Shown here: positions 46,801 to 58,198 of the stretch, piece by piece
How positions within the stretch are numbered: the first letter of the stretch is position 1
Layout of the letters: every line of letters begins with the position of its first letter
Assembly (NCBI GenBank): GCA_035048815.1
Contig: JAUCBN010000035.1
Span: 17,186,501-17,250,500, forward strand
DNA: 64,000 bases
Direction: 5' to 3'
Source of the DNA: Abelmoschus esculentus
Lineage: Eukaryota > Streptophyta > Magnoliopsida > Malvales > Malvaceae
Notes under the pieces: model-generated
What the model was told of the DNA's origin: nothing
Databases searched by the model: none
The model's input: only the letters and a program-made list of their open reading frames with translations
Made by a program: the position numbers and the translations under genes

Positions 46801-48109
46801 GCAAGTGAAGTGGAATGCAGCAGGGATGGGTACGGAATTTGAACCCGACTCGATTCAATCGTGTCGAATTTTGGGTAGAAAATTCCCTTCCATGTCTTCA
46901 TTTTAATACTCCTCATAAAGTTCCACAACTTCATCCAGTTAGTTTCCTGTTCTTGGTTGAAAACAAGACAGTCGAGGAATGAGTGTCTGGTCATTTTAAT
47001 AGGAAAGCACTCAATTATTGTACACAAGACATGAATCAAACAAGTGATCGGCTGATCTTGTCTGTAAAGTGGACATGGAGTGTGGGTAAGTAGCTCACAC
47101 AAGAGAAGACATGAAGAAATAAAAGGCATAATATCAAAAAGGGCTTAAAGTATTATTTTAGTTTTTATTATTTTTTAAAGTAATTTAGCGTTTATTATTT
47201 TTGTTTGATTTAAAATAATCTTTTTACGGGTAAAGATTATTAATCAATTAAAGATAAATAATTTATACAGTTTATGTATTAAAATATAACCATATATATA
47301 GCGACGGAGATTGAAAATCAGTGAGTTTAGAGGAGTAAAATTTGATTACAAAAATCTTTTTATTTTAATTTAATTTGATTATTTTATAAATTTTAAATTT
47401 GAGTGAGAAAATGACGAATCATGGTAAAAAATAATTTTGCCATATATTTTGCGGGAGACATGACCCACACTAGTCCTCTATACTTCCACCACCGGATATT
47501 GTATATAGTAAAAATATATATTATATAGTTATAAAAAATATTTAAATTAGAATTGATTAGAATAATAATATTATAAATATTTATACCTAATTAAACAATA
47601 ATTAAAAAAATAATTTGATTCAAAAAATTTAATAAAATTTAAATTATAAAATAAAACTCTCCAACTCAACTAAGTCGAAAATTTTTGTCCTATCCGAATT
47701 TTGATCTAAAATCTGGAAATATAAGGTACCCTATTCCCACGTTCCACTTTGGGCCAGACATGCATCTTTCTTCCACCGTTGACTGGCAGCTACTCTGTTC
47801 CACTGCCAAACCCCACCAATCTAACTTTCAACAGGTTTCAAGCCAATCAAAGTAACCGAGATTTATGTACATTGCCATATATGTAGAATCCTATAAGACC
47901 CAAATCATTTCACTGAACACATCAACGCAAGAAAACACAATTCCCCTTTTTTCCCGAGAAACAAACACTGAAACACATGTCCTTCAGCTTTGCTAACACA
48001 CGGCTGTATTAACCATATATGCTCAGAAGGCAACTCCATCTCCATCACATCGGATTTGGTAACTCGTTAGCTACCGTCGTCTCGAATCACGGGGGAGGTA
48101 TCGGCAGCC
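46801..48109. other. AT-rich spacer and tetraspanin promoter
   Basis: AT-rich DNA without gene signals up to about 47740. The stretch 47740-48109 is richer in CA and CT and probably holds the promoter and leader of the tetraspanin gene. No clear TATA was assigned. Confidence 0.35.
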
Positions 48110-51100
48110 ATGAGAAGGTGCAGCAGGTGTTGCTTGCACTACTCTATTAAAATGGTGAACCTGGTTTTGAATCTCCTTGGGATTGCGATCATTGTTTACT
48201 CCCTTTGGCTACAAAAGATGTGGAATCTGGGGGCTGTTCAATTGCCTTCTTATCCATCTCTTCCAAAACCATGGTAATGAAACTATTATTAAGAAATTGT
48301 TTACTCCCTTTGGTAATCGTCGCTCGAACTATAGTTTTGGCCCCCCTATTATGCTCGAAGTTAAGATTTCGATATTATTAACTATTCCGATTAAAACATT
48401 TACGTGTTATTTTTAATAGATAAAAGAAACCACACCAATATTTTAATCGGAATAGTTAATAATATCAAAATCTTAACTTCGAGCATAATAAGGGGACCAA
48501 AACTATAGTTCGAGCAACAATTATTTGACCTTAAATTTCATTATCTTAAGAAGAAATGTATATCTTTGTGTTGTGTTTTACCAGGTTTATCTATACATGT
48601 TTTGGTGTTGGAATCGCTGTCTGTTTGAGCACATTCTTCAGTTACATTGTCTCGAATTGGATCAGCAACTCTGTCCTATGCATTGTATCCTTTGTTGGGA
48701 GCTCGGATTTATATTATTAGTCGAATAATTATATGATACACATGCGACGAAAATTTAACTAATATAAAAAATAAACAAATAAGATATATGACGATTTCAT
48801 AACTCTGATTTATCTTCGAGTTTTCTTAACCAAGCTTTAATTAGTACATTATCGGCATTTGTTTCCTTCTTCTTCTGGAAGTTGTTGTCGTCGTCGCAAT
48901 TTTCTTCAAGTACGATTGGAGTTCGGTATGCCCACTCAACACTCGTATATACATGTTTTGCACTAATTCATAGTCATTGAATGAGTAAAATAGATGGATG
49001 AGATTAAAAGTTGAGAATAAAGAAAAGCATGAGTGTTTAATCTCATCCATTGACAATTCAAAAAACATGTAAAACTTAAAAACTCTCAACACTGTGTAAA
49101 CGGATTCTATCACGTAACAGGTCAAGATCCACTTACAATGTAAAATTGATCTTCACATTACCTATTGTTAATCTCAACCATCCATTTCACTCATCTAAAG
49201 ATCCGAAAAACATATAAAACCTAAAAACTTTTACACTTGTAAACGGATATATATATATATAGATAGAGTTCTTGGTTTGATCTTTCTACTATGTTTAAAT
49301 TCGAGATTTAGTCTCGGCTCGTGGACTGAATCCAAAATTTATGCATAGTGAAGGGACTAATAGAAAATTTTGACCTTTTGTTTATCTCCCATTGTTCATC
49401 ATCATCTTATCCATGACAGCTAATTTCTAAATACATTGATGAGAGGCATGAAGATTTCAAGAGCTTTATTATCTTCAATGAGGAGATGTGCCAGTTGATT
49501 GCTCTCTTGATTTTGGCACCACAGGTAATATGATTGTTGGTTATCCAAGTGTTAGAGTTGGACGAGAAGTCTAAATTAACGAGGAATGTTAGAATTTTTT
49601 ATTTAATATATAATTAGAGTTTATTCCTAATTAGTAGTTTAGATTTATTAGAAGTCTTATTTAAATTAAGAATAAATATTATTTAAATTAGAGATAAAGT
49701 ATAATTTTAGTTATATTAAAACTCTATTTTAGCCTATTTAAAGGTTTATTCTGTAATCATTTGATATTCAAGAATAATAAGAAAATACAGAGAAACACTT
49801 TGTTCTCTCTGAAAAATATCTTTGTTCATCTTCTTCAAATAATAAATCCTTAACCACTGATCACAAACAAACCACCATCATCCGTTGCATCTTCGGCCAT
49901 CATGGCCCCTTTCTCACATGGTATCAGAGCCAACAACGATCTTGATGTCGTCAACATTGCTGTCATCTCTAATCAGAAACATATCGACAATATGATTTTT
50001 CAGATACACATCATTTTTTTTCTTTTCCGTTGATGTCATTTGACCACACTCGTTCCTTGGCTTCTCCTTTGTTGGAATTTTACATGAAATTTCTACTCGT
50101 TTACTTTTGTTGGTTCTTTATTTAATGGTTATATCTTAGCCAATAAAAAAGATAACAGAAAAGGTTATAGTTTAGCCTTAAAAACTATTTGGTTCCATCT
50201 TAGCCATCCGTTTCAAAAGATTGGAGAAAAGGTTATAGTTTAGCCTTAAAAACTATTTGATTCCATCTTAGCCATCCGTTTTAAAAGATAGGAGAAAAGA
50301 TTGGAGAGAAGGTTATAGTTTAGCCTTAAAAACTATTTGGTTCTATCTTAGCCAACCATCCAAAAAGATAGATGAAAAGGTTATAGTTTAACCTTAAAAA
50401 CTAGATAATATTTTTTTTACAGGATTCTACATCAAAGGTTCAAGTTGGAATTCTAGTCTGTATAACTACCAACTTGAGGGGGAGTGTAGATTCTTTTGAT
50501 CACTTCGTACATTATTCACATCAAATCTTTTAATCAAGAACCATATGTTGGAGCATCTCAATCAAAGACTCCTGACTCAAGAACAAGTAGCATTTTTTCT
50601 CGAAGAAACAACAGAAGAAAAAGAGTAGGGCATCACATCCAAGATTCAAGCTGGTGTTTTACTACGTTTGTTAACCAGCTTGAGGGGGAGTGTTGGTTAT
50701 CCAAGAAGTGTTAGAGCTTGACGAGAAGTCTAAATTAACGAGGAGTGTTAGAGTTTTTTATTTAATATATAATTAGAGTTTATTCCTAATTAGTAGTTTA
50801 GATTTATTAGAAGTCTTATTTAAATTAAGAATAAATATTATTTAAATTAGAGATAAAGTATAATTTTAGTTATATTAAAACTCTATTTTAGCCTATTTAA
50901 AGGTTTATTCTGTAATCATTTGATATTCAAGAATAATAAGAAAATACAGAGAAACACTTTGTTCTCTCTGAAAAATATCTTTGTTCATCTTCTTCAAATA
51001 ATAAATCCTTAACCACTGATCACAAACAAACCACCATCATCCGTTGCATCTTCGGCCATCATGGCCCCTTTCTCACAATGATCTTTAAATAATAACCCAA

Positions 51101-51807
51101 AAGTAAAGCAACTTTAAATAGGTTGAACATAATAGACTAAATTTTGACATGACCTCAATTACCAATGTTAGTAATCGACAATTATACAATTCGAACCTAA
51201 TTGGTTACTTCTAATTACGTAAATCAAGAGTTTAAACCGCACTCAAAGGTACGGCATTTCCTATTTGTATAGAACTTCTGTACCAGAAACAATGGTATCT
51301 CTAATTATAACCCCTCTCTGTCTCTGGTATGAGACAAATGTATGCATTCCGATTAGGGCTGTGTATTATATGGTATGCGATGGAATAACAGGAAACAAAT
51401 TTTCACATCATCACTCTAAAGCTAACAAGTGTGTTATCAATTCTAACCTACCGTAGGATCAAATTATGTAAAACTTAAGTAGATGATCAGATTCAAAATT
51501 CCAACATAGTAGAGGGACTAAAACTAGAATTAGACATTGTTTTTTGCAGGTTAGTGTTGTTGCTCTAGCAATAGTTTTATGGAGTGTTGGCATTGAAAGA
51601 ATTCCAGAAAGCCGGCATCTAGAGATACCCGAATTCACCACATCTTTCCTGGTGGGAAATGGCTCTGGCTTTCTCAATCAAACCACTCTCATCTGTGGCA
51701 GATGTGAGGTTTTACGTACAGGGAATCCGGCAAGACAAAGCAGCTTCTTCTCCTATATTATGATGGTTTTCAGAATGCAATTCCAGACAAGACCTATTCT
51801 TAGTTAA
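48110..51807 (+). CDS. Tetraspanin family protein (TET18/19-like)
   Basis: Small four-helix membrane protein; plant tetraspanins organise membrane microdomains. Five exons: 48110-48273, 48585-48684, 48845-48925, 49420-49524 and 51550-51807, giving 235 aa with closing phases. Hydrophobic helices: about residues 15-33 (MVNLVLNLLGIAIIVYSLWL), 55-78, 89-111 (IIGICFLLLLEVVVVVAIFF) and 143-164. The short loop with DWSSLISKYIDERHEDFKSF before helix 4 fits the plant TOM2A/TET18-20 branch, which has a small second extracellular loop. The C-terminus carries a CxxC (LICGRCEVL). Intron 1 contains a MITE and intron 4 contains a 1.5-kb LTR element beginning 10 bp after the donor site. Family assignment rests on topology and remembered sequences; the subtype is uncertain. 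Confidence 0.8.
48314..48523. repeat. MITE with about 78-bp inverted arms in tetraspanin intron 1
   Basis: Left arm GCTCGAACTATAGTTTTGG, then CATTATGCTCGAAGTTAAGA-like text, pairs with the right arm nearly base for base (complement GCTCGAACTATAGTTTTGGT). The spacer is about 50 bp. The transcript could fold into a long hairpin. Confidence 0.8.
49535..51077 (+). mobile_element. Young non-autonomous LTR retrotransposon without coding capacity (TRIM/LARD-like)
   Basis: 1543 bp in tetraspanin intron 4. LTRs at 49535-49918 (384 bp) and 50691-51077 (387 bp) start TGTTGG and end CTCACA. They differ by about four substitutions and one 3-bp indel, all near the left edge, so the insertion is recent. 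The 5-bp target duplication ATGAT is perfect (49530-49534 and 51078-51082). The primer-binding site TGGTATCAGAGC (49919-49930), complementary to initiator methionine tRNA, and a polypurine tract GAGGGGGAG just before the 3' LTR are intact. The 772-bp interior has no gene and is partly tandem repeats. Copia-type by primer site and ends (inference). Confidence 0.93.
50120..50410 (+). repeat. Internal tandem repeats of the LTR element
   Basis: Four copies of AAGGTTATAGTTTAGCCTTA followed by AAAACTA, spaced about 65-85 bp apart with variable linkers containing CCATCTTAGCCATCCG and AAAGAT. Confidence 0.8.
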
Positions 51808-52438
51808 AAACTCTAGTTACCAGAAATAACACAAATGTAAAACTTCATAATAATCATCTCTAGGTCTTTTTCCTATTGTAAACCGGGTTCGAACAACTTA
51901 TCTACACGGTATGTGTTTTATTAAAGGACTAAAATTAATGAACAGACACTATATTGTAATCACACCAGAATGTTTGGATCATTTACAAGTCCAGGTTTGA
52001 CAGTTTTGGATTCTTAAGTTTGTGGTCAAATCGGATTAAACCGATAACAAATGCCGACCTCTTTTATATAAACATCAACTAAATATTGGTATGGTTATTA
52101 TCAGAAATAATTGAACACTATAAGTATACGCATATGATATGGGGTTGTTTACATGCATTTCTTTTTGCAATAATAACACAGCTGCTATTAAATGTTAAAA
52201 AAATAATCGAAACCAACTCTTTTAGACTTCAAACTGTAAGAAGAGCGAGAAGTGAGCTAGAGCTGAAGAATCTATGTGCACTTGATAGTATCATTTTATC
52301 TATTTAATTAATCGGATTCGTTCTCTTTCCACCAAAAATGGAAGGATTATGCAATAGAAAAAAGATGGCATACATAGAGGATATGGACTACAAACATGGG
52401 AGACTATTTTAGTCAAAAAAATGATAATAAAAAAGGCA
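51808..52438. other. Convergent spacer between tetraspanin and MYB3R genes
   Basis: AT-rich. Expected to contain both 3' untranslated regions. The frame at 52086-52307 has no recognisable domain. Confidence 0.35.
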
Positions 52439-55400
52439 CTATCTGCAACCTTTCAAAAGATACGAAGAGGGGCTCGAGAAACTCACGGCTGTTGTTGAGG
52501 ACTTCACGTTTTCAGTTTCCTTTCTCGGTGTTTCGCATTCGCTAAAATCAAGGATTCGGCGTTCTACCTGCAGACAAAACGCATACTAATTTCAACGAAT
52601 TGCACTTGTTAACAAAAGAAGAGGATATTAAGCATGGTTCTTTTTCCTGTAATATACCAAGATATTTGAAGCCAAATTTGAATGGTTCTCAAGCTGGTTA
52701 TTCTCTTTGTCCACATTACAATTTTTGGAACGTCTTCTTTTTACAATTGATTCTGGAGTTACGTTTCCCAAAACCTCAAAGGCATCAGCATAAGCAGCAG
52801 AAGTATGCTCACTTAATTGTTTCATCAACCCGATGGCATCAAAGCTTCTTTTTGCAGGGCTAATAACATATCCTATGTCCTGGAAAGAAAAAATGATTAT
52901 ACGAAGCACAAAAGAAGGTTAAATTCTGAATCTTTCTTAAGGGTGAAGTAGTTATATACCTCAATTGTTATTTCTGTGTCAATCCTTGGGCCTGGAATGA
53001 AAGAGTTCATAAACCAAGGGGACTTCCATGCTGATGGTGATTCAATACTTCTTTTGAATGGAGTTCCAGCGAAGCTGGCAATCCATATCAATAAAAAACA
53101 CGTAAGAACCAATCAATTTATCCTAGCATTAGAAGTAGATATAAAAGAACACCTCTCAACATAAAGGACACTAAATAGTAGGCACAATAACAATTGTAAT
53201 TATAACGGGGAGCAGCAGAAGCTCACATATTATAGCTTTCAGTAGCAGCACCGATCCCAGAATCATCGGCAGACTTCTCATGAGTTGCCGATGAATTGGC
53301 ACATTGTACTGCAGCAACAGTAATTGAGTGGCCTTCACTGTTCTTTACTTTCAGAGCAGGAGAGCTAACAACTATGCAAGCATTTCCTGATAAACACTTG
53401 GAAGTAAGACCTTGATTTGATGAAACAGCTCTAAAGCTTTTATGATACTGATTTTGTGGAGTTCGTATGCCTGAAGACAATAATGGCCTGTCTGCTTTAT
53501 GACCAACACAATCAGGAGAAAACAATAGTAGATCATTTACATTATGCTCAATAAGCACTGCCGACGGCTGTTGGACCTGTCAAAAGTAGAGAGGGAAAAG
53601 ATTAGTACGATAAATCAATTAAGCATTGGAAGTAAAAAAGTAATGCTATCAGTGAGAAAACAATGTACATTGTACACAGAGTCAGCATCATACATGACTT
53701 GAATAAAAAGTTGACATGGATTTAATCTGGCAGCTTCACCTTGAGCTAGAAAACATCAAAATAACACAGAGAGAGAGAGAGAGGAAAAAACTCACAATTT
53801 TGTTGGAAGCATCAGCATCAGTTTTGTCCTTGGTATCAGTATCACAGGCTTCATTTTTTATGTTTCCCTGGAAATCAGTTCCATCAGAATCTTTCTTTTG
53901 AGCTTCATCATATAATCGCTCAGTGAGATCTTCACCATTGCCAAGTTCCCCATGAAATTCTTGACACGGGTTTTCTTTTTCTTCAACAGAGGCTCTAGCA
54001 TTGGTTTTATGTTCAGATGGAAACACCTGAGACGTGCTGTCAGTGGCATTCTCATCAAACATGACATCCAAACGAGAGAAATCTTTTGTCAGATTGGATT
54101 TAATGTCAGTTTCCAGCTTTTTCTCCCTTCTTCTTTCTGATAAAGGCGATAAAAGGTTGCGATGACGCTTCTTCAGTATGGATGGTGTGCCAGTAAAAGT
54201 TTTGGCAGCACTTTTAAGAACAAGATCTGGACTACCGTCCAGAGATGGTGAATCCCACAACCTAAATGGAGAGATGGGGTTCATAGAAGACATCATCAAC
54301 TGGCGAATGCCAAGGGGACTATATTCTTGCTGCACATCATTGCCAGATGGTATAAGATCACAGCTGAAAAATGGGATGTCCGAGCCTAGAAAACGAGGAG
54401 GCTCGTAACATAGACCTCCGGCATCTTGTACTGCAGACAAATTTTGCTTATCATCAACAGCAGGGCAAGTTAGCAAAGCATTTGATTCTGAACCAAAACT
54501 ATTAACAGAAACCAAATTCTGAGAATCCTTTACAAGGTAAGATTTCTCTTGTAGGTCTGTATCATCTGTATGATCATCATTAGTAAAGATGAAGCCATCG
54601 TGTCCATTCATAGTAAATTCTTGCTCTTGAGTTCCAGAAGGTTCACCATTTAGTTGAGTGGGCTCTCGGCCATACATGAGTGTACCATCCTCCAATGAGA
54701 GAAGTGAAGGAGAAGCAAAAGACTGACAACATGAGGTTGCCAATACCTCAGACCTTGAAGGAAGAGCGGATTGTGAGGCTGGAGTATTTCTGGTTTCAGA
54801 TGGTCGAGTGACCGAAGGCTGACTAAGTGATTTACTTGCACATCCACCCAATTCAGCCATATTAGACCCTTGAATAAAACTTTCAGAGGCTACACATCCA
54901 TCATTCACCGCCTCTGAGAACAGAACCCTACAACATTCATCATCAGTTATCAACATATGCTCACCAAACTGGTAATTCCCACTGGAAGAGTACCCAGCTT
55001 CACAAGGTATTTCTGGAACAGAGAAGTTGACATCTTCAAAAGATGGGTAATACTCTTCTGCACAAGGTGCTGGACTGGGATGCTTCTCATTTTCCACCCC
55101 AGGCATTTCAGTCAGGTGGAATTGCTCTCTTGTATCAGCATTAGCTAAATCACTTTCAGATCGAGAGCAACCGATCATATTCACCTCTTGACTGCATTCA
55201 GATATGTCCTCCGCTTCTTTCCTACATTTGGCACCACTATCATCATCATTGCTCTGCATCCTCATAGAAGATGAAGGCATGGGCTGACTTTGATTTGCAA
55301 GAAGTGGGAACTGAAATTGTTCCAGAAGGCCTGATGCTATGTAAGAGTCCAACTTCTTTTTGACAGAACTGTTCCAGTGATTTTTTATGGCATTGTCTGA

Positions 55401-57000
55401 CCTGTTACTCAAACAAAGAAGGGAATAAAGCAAGTTATTGGTAAATTCAAATGCAAAAAATATATTAACTTCTCATGAACAGAGGAATCAGGTTTAGACG
55501 AACATCAGAGGATGACTTGCAGACTGCAGTTACAGGGGGGAGTAGTAAGAAGAATGAAAGACAAATATATGTAACCCTGACAAAACTTTGATGGAAAGGT
55601 ATGGCCTCTAAATAATAAGTACCTTCCTGGAAGGAATTTTGTGAGCTCTGCCCATTTGTTCCCAAAAATCTGATGAGCACAAACAAGAGCCAGCTCCTCT
55701 TCCTGTGTCCACGCCTCTTTGTTTATGCCGGGATTGAGATGATTGTGCCACCTACATTAGTACTTAGTTTTATGAGCACAAATGTAAAACAGGAACATTC
55801 CCACCCCAACCCCCCAAGTTTGGTGAAAATATAGGAGCATTTCAGCAGCAAAATACTTCCATAAAATCCAAGAGAAGATGTTCACCATAACATCCTAGAA
55901 GGAAATCCTCTTAAATATTCAACAGGATTAACCAATGTGACAAGGCCTTTCACCTTTTCCCAGTGATTTTTATCCATCGTGAGAAAGGGCCACATAGCAA
56001 GGTACAAAATTCCCATCTTTATGGCCTTCAAAAAACTTCTAAATCTAGGTGAGGTTAAAATATCATAATTAAAGCTCCATCATCGCACCTTTCCCTGCAT
56101 TGCTTTCCAATACGTCCAGGTAAGTGCTGAGCAATGGTTGACCACTTTTTTGGCCCAAATTTGTTCACCAACTCAATAATAAGCTCATCCTCCTGCTCAT
56201 ATTTAGCAAAAGCGATGTAGAATGTTGTTATAGTGTCAAGAAAACTTATGTTTTTCAAGAAATGTCACTTCAATGAACCGTTAGGAAAAAATAAGTCGAA
56301 AAATCAATCACCTCTTTTGTCCATGGCCCTTTAACAAGTTCCGGGTTCAAGACCTTCTGCCACCTGTGCAAGCACTGTACATCAGTCCGATCCTTGAAAC
56401 ACTCCGCTGCAGATGAAAGAGCCTTACAATTAGATTGTGCAAAATGATGCATAAAGTTCTGCCATGCTACTTCAATTCGAAAACATACCTATCTTTTTCC
56501 AATTTTTTCCTTTGAAATGTTGAACAGCTTTGCTCAGAATCTCATCCTGGAAGTCCATACAATTGTGCGGTCAAATTGAAGCATTATTTAAGATTATGCA
56601 TACATCACTGAGAGATACACAAAACACACACGCATACCTAAATGGACACCAACACTAATTGCCCCGCAGGACAAGAGCCACAGGACTAAAATTAACGATA
56701 CATACACAAGAAGGGAAATGAAGTTGCACAAAGGTGTTAATACCTCTTCAGCTGTCCATTGTCCTCTCGTAGATCGTCTTGTAGGACCTGTAGTCCTCCT
56801 ATAGAAGGAATCAAACTCAGAAGCATACAAAACAATCATTTTCTTGCAACTTGTAAGATACGGTGAAGAAATGATTGTTTCAATTTTTAAGTAAGAGATA
56901 CTAAAAATAATAAATACCCATGAATAGGTCGCATTCTCTGAGCACCACCGCTATTGCTGTGCCCAGCCGAAGGGGTAGATACGGTAATGTCACCTTCCAT
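52439..57000 (-). CDS. MYB3R: Three-repeat MYB transcription factor (MYB3R)
   Basis: Nuclear regulator of G2/M genes through MSA promoter elements and a DREAM-complex subunit. Eleven exons on the minus strand: 57000-56918, 56798-56744, 56546-56489, 56406-56312, 56192-56089, 55751-55623, 55401-53796, 53576-53227, 53074-52960, 52879-52658 and 52567-52439. Phases close to give 981 aa, the size of MYB3R1/MYB3R4. R1 at about 40-90 (RGQWTAEEDEILSKAVQHF), R2 at about 91-142 (KGPWTKEEDELIIELVNKFG) and R3 at about 143-193 (WTQEEELALVCAHQIFGNKW, SDNAIKNHWNSSVKKKL). The long C-terminal region has conserved blocks: FAGTPFKRSIESPSAWKSPW, FIPGPRIDTEITIE, DIGYVISPAKRS, and the extreme end SPSSYLLKGCR. These fit the activator-type MYB3R1/4 group. 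The first coding exon sits below a leader with a likely intron near 57010-57480. Confidence 0.94.
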
Positions 57001-58198
57001 GGTTCCTTTACAAATGAATAAAGCTACATACCCCAATTCAACTCTACAACGCTTCCCTCAGCAATATGCTCTCAAAATCATTCAAAATCAAACCTAACTA
57101 CAAAATCCCCCACTACCGAACAACAGAACAAACTTACATAAGAAAACAAAACAAAAAAACAAAAAAAAACGAAGAACCTTTATACTAGAAATCAGGAAGA
57201 AACTAGATCATTCAATGTTTGAAATTTACAACAAATTCTCTCGAATTCAAACACTAGATCATGATCAAAATCGAAATTAACAACTCGATCATTCAATGTT
57301 TCAAATTCATAAGATAAAAAGGGGGAACCCTAAATAATAAGAAGAAACTACACAGTACCGAACTGAGCTTCGAAGGCCAAGAAATGCAGAATCAATGGAG
57401 AGAGGAAGTCAGAACTCAAAACGGTGAAGATTTTCAGGTTCAAATCGAAGATATTGAAGAGAAATTAACGATTTTGGAGATCTGAAACCCACTGCGAAAC
57501 AAGAAAAGAGAAATCAAGAAATCTCAAAGCAAAGTGAAAACGGTCTACAGAGATATAAAAGGGGCGGACGAAGGGAGATTTTTAAACCCTACGGTGTAAG
57601 ATCGAAGATGTTTTGGATTGGACGGTCAAGATATTTCCACGTCGGAATCGAGCCTATTTTTTTCAAATTTTAACAGCTATTTTTTTCTTTCTTTACAAAA
57701 GTTAATTATAATCTTATTTTAAATTGGTCCCTAGTTTTTTTAATGTTTCAATTTTATTCCCAAATCATAACTCTAATTTTAAATTAATCTTAAAATTTTA
57801 TATATTTCAATTTAATCTTAAATTATGATTCTTGTTTTAAAATTATTTCAAAATTTAATAATATCTTAATTTTATTATTAAATTATTATTTATGTAACAT
57901 AATATTATTACGTAATACACATCATTATTATTTTTTAAAAATCGGTAGTTAAAATGTAAATCTAAATTTTATCACAATGATACAAATGTAATATTTATGG
58001 GTAAACTACAATTGTTGGTCCCTTGAAAATAAGCGTTTTATTTTTGTGTTTCTTAATTATGAAAAATTACAAAATTATCATTTAACTTGAAAAAAATAAC
58101 ATATTTGTCCGCTTCCCGTAAGAAAAGTAATTAGTTGATAAAATTGGCATAATAATAAATTCAACCCTCAATCTTTACATATATTCTCAAAAAATGTC
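57001..58198. other. MYB3R leader/promoter and AT-rich repeat
   Basis: 57001-57550 likely holds the MYB3R leader. From 57660 to 58190 the sequence is AT-rich with phrases such as AATTGGTCCCTAGTTTTTTT that echo the elements near 5990 and 18950. No gene seen. Confidence 0.4.

Noticed and set aside
48936..49260. Repeated phrases in tetraspanin intron 3 (AATCTCATCCAT, AAAAACATGTAAAAC) as a possible array
   Set aside because: Only loosely similar and irregularly spaced; probably a decayed AT-rich repeat, not a defined array or CRISPR-like structure.
49919..49930. TGGTATCAGAGC, possible tRNA-related gene
   Set aside because: It is the primer-binding site of the LTR element (complement of the tRNA 3' end); no tRNA gene fold is present.
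50496..50714. 72-codon frame inside the young LTR element
   Set aside because: Runs across the purine tract into the LTR and shows no gag, protease or other element domain.
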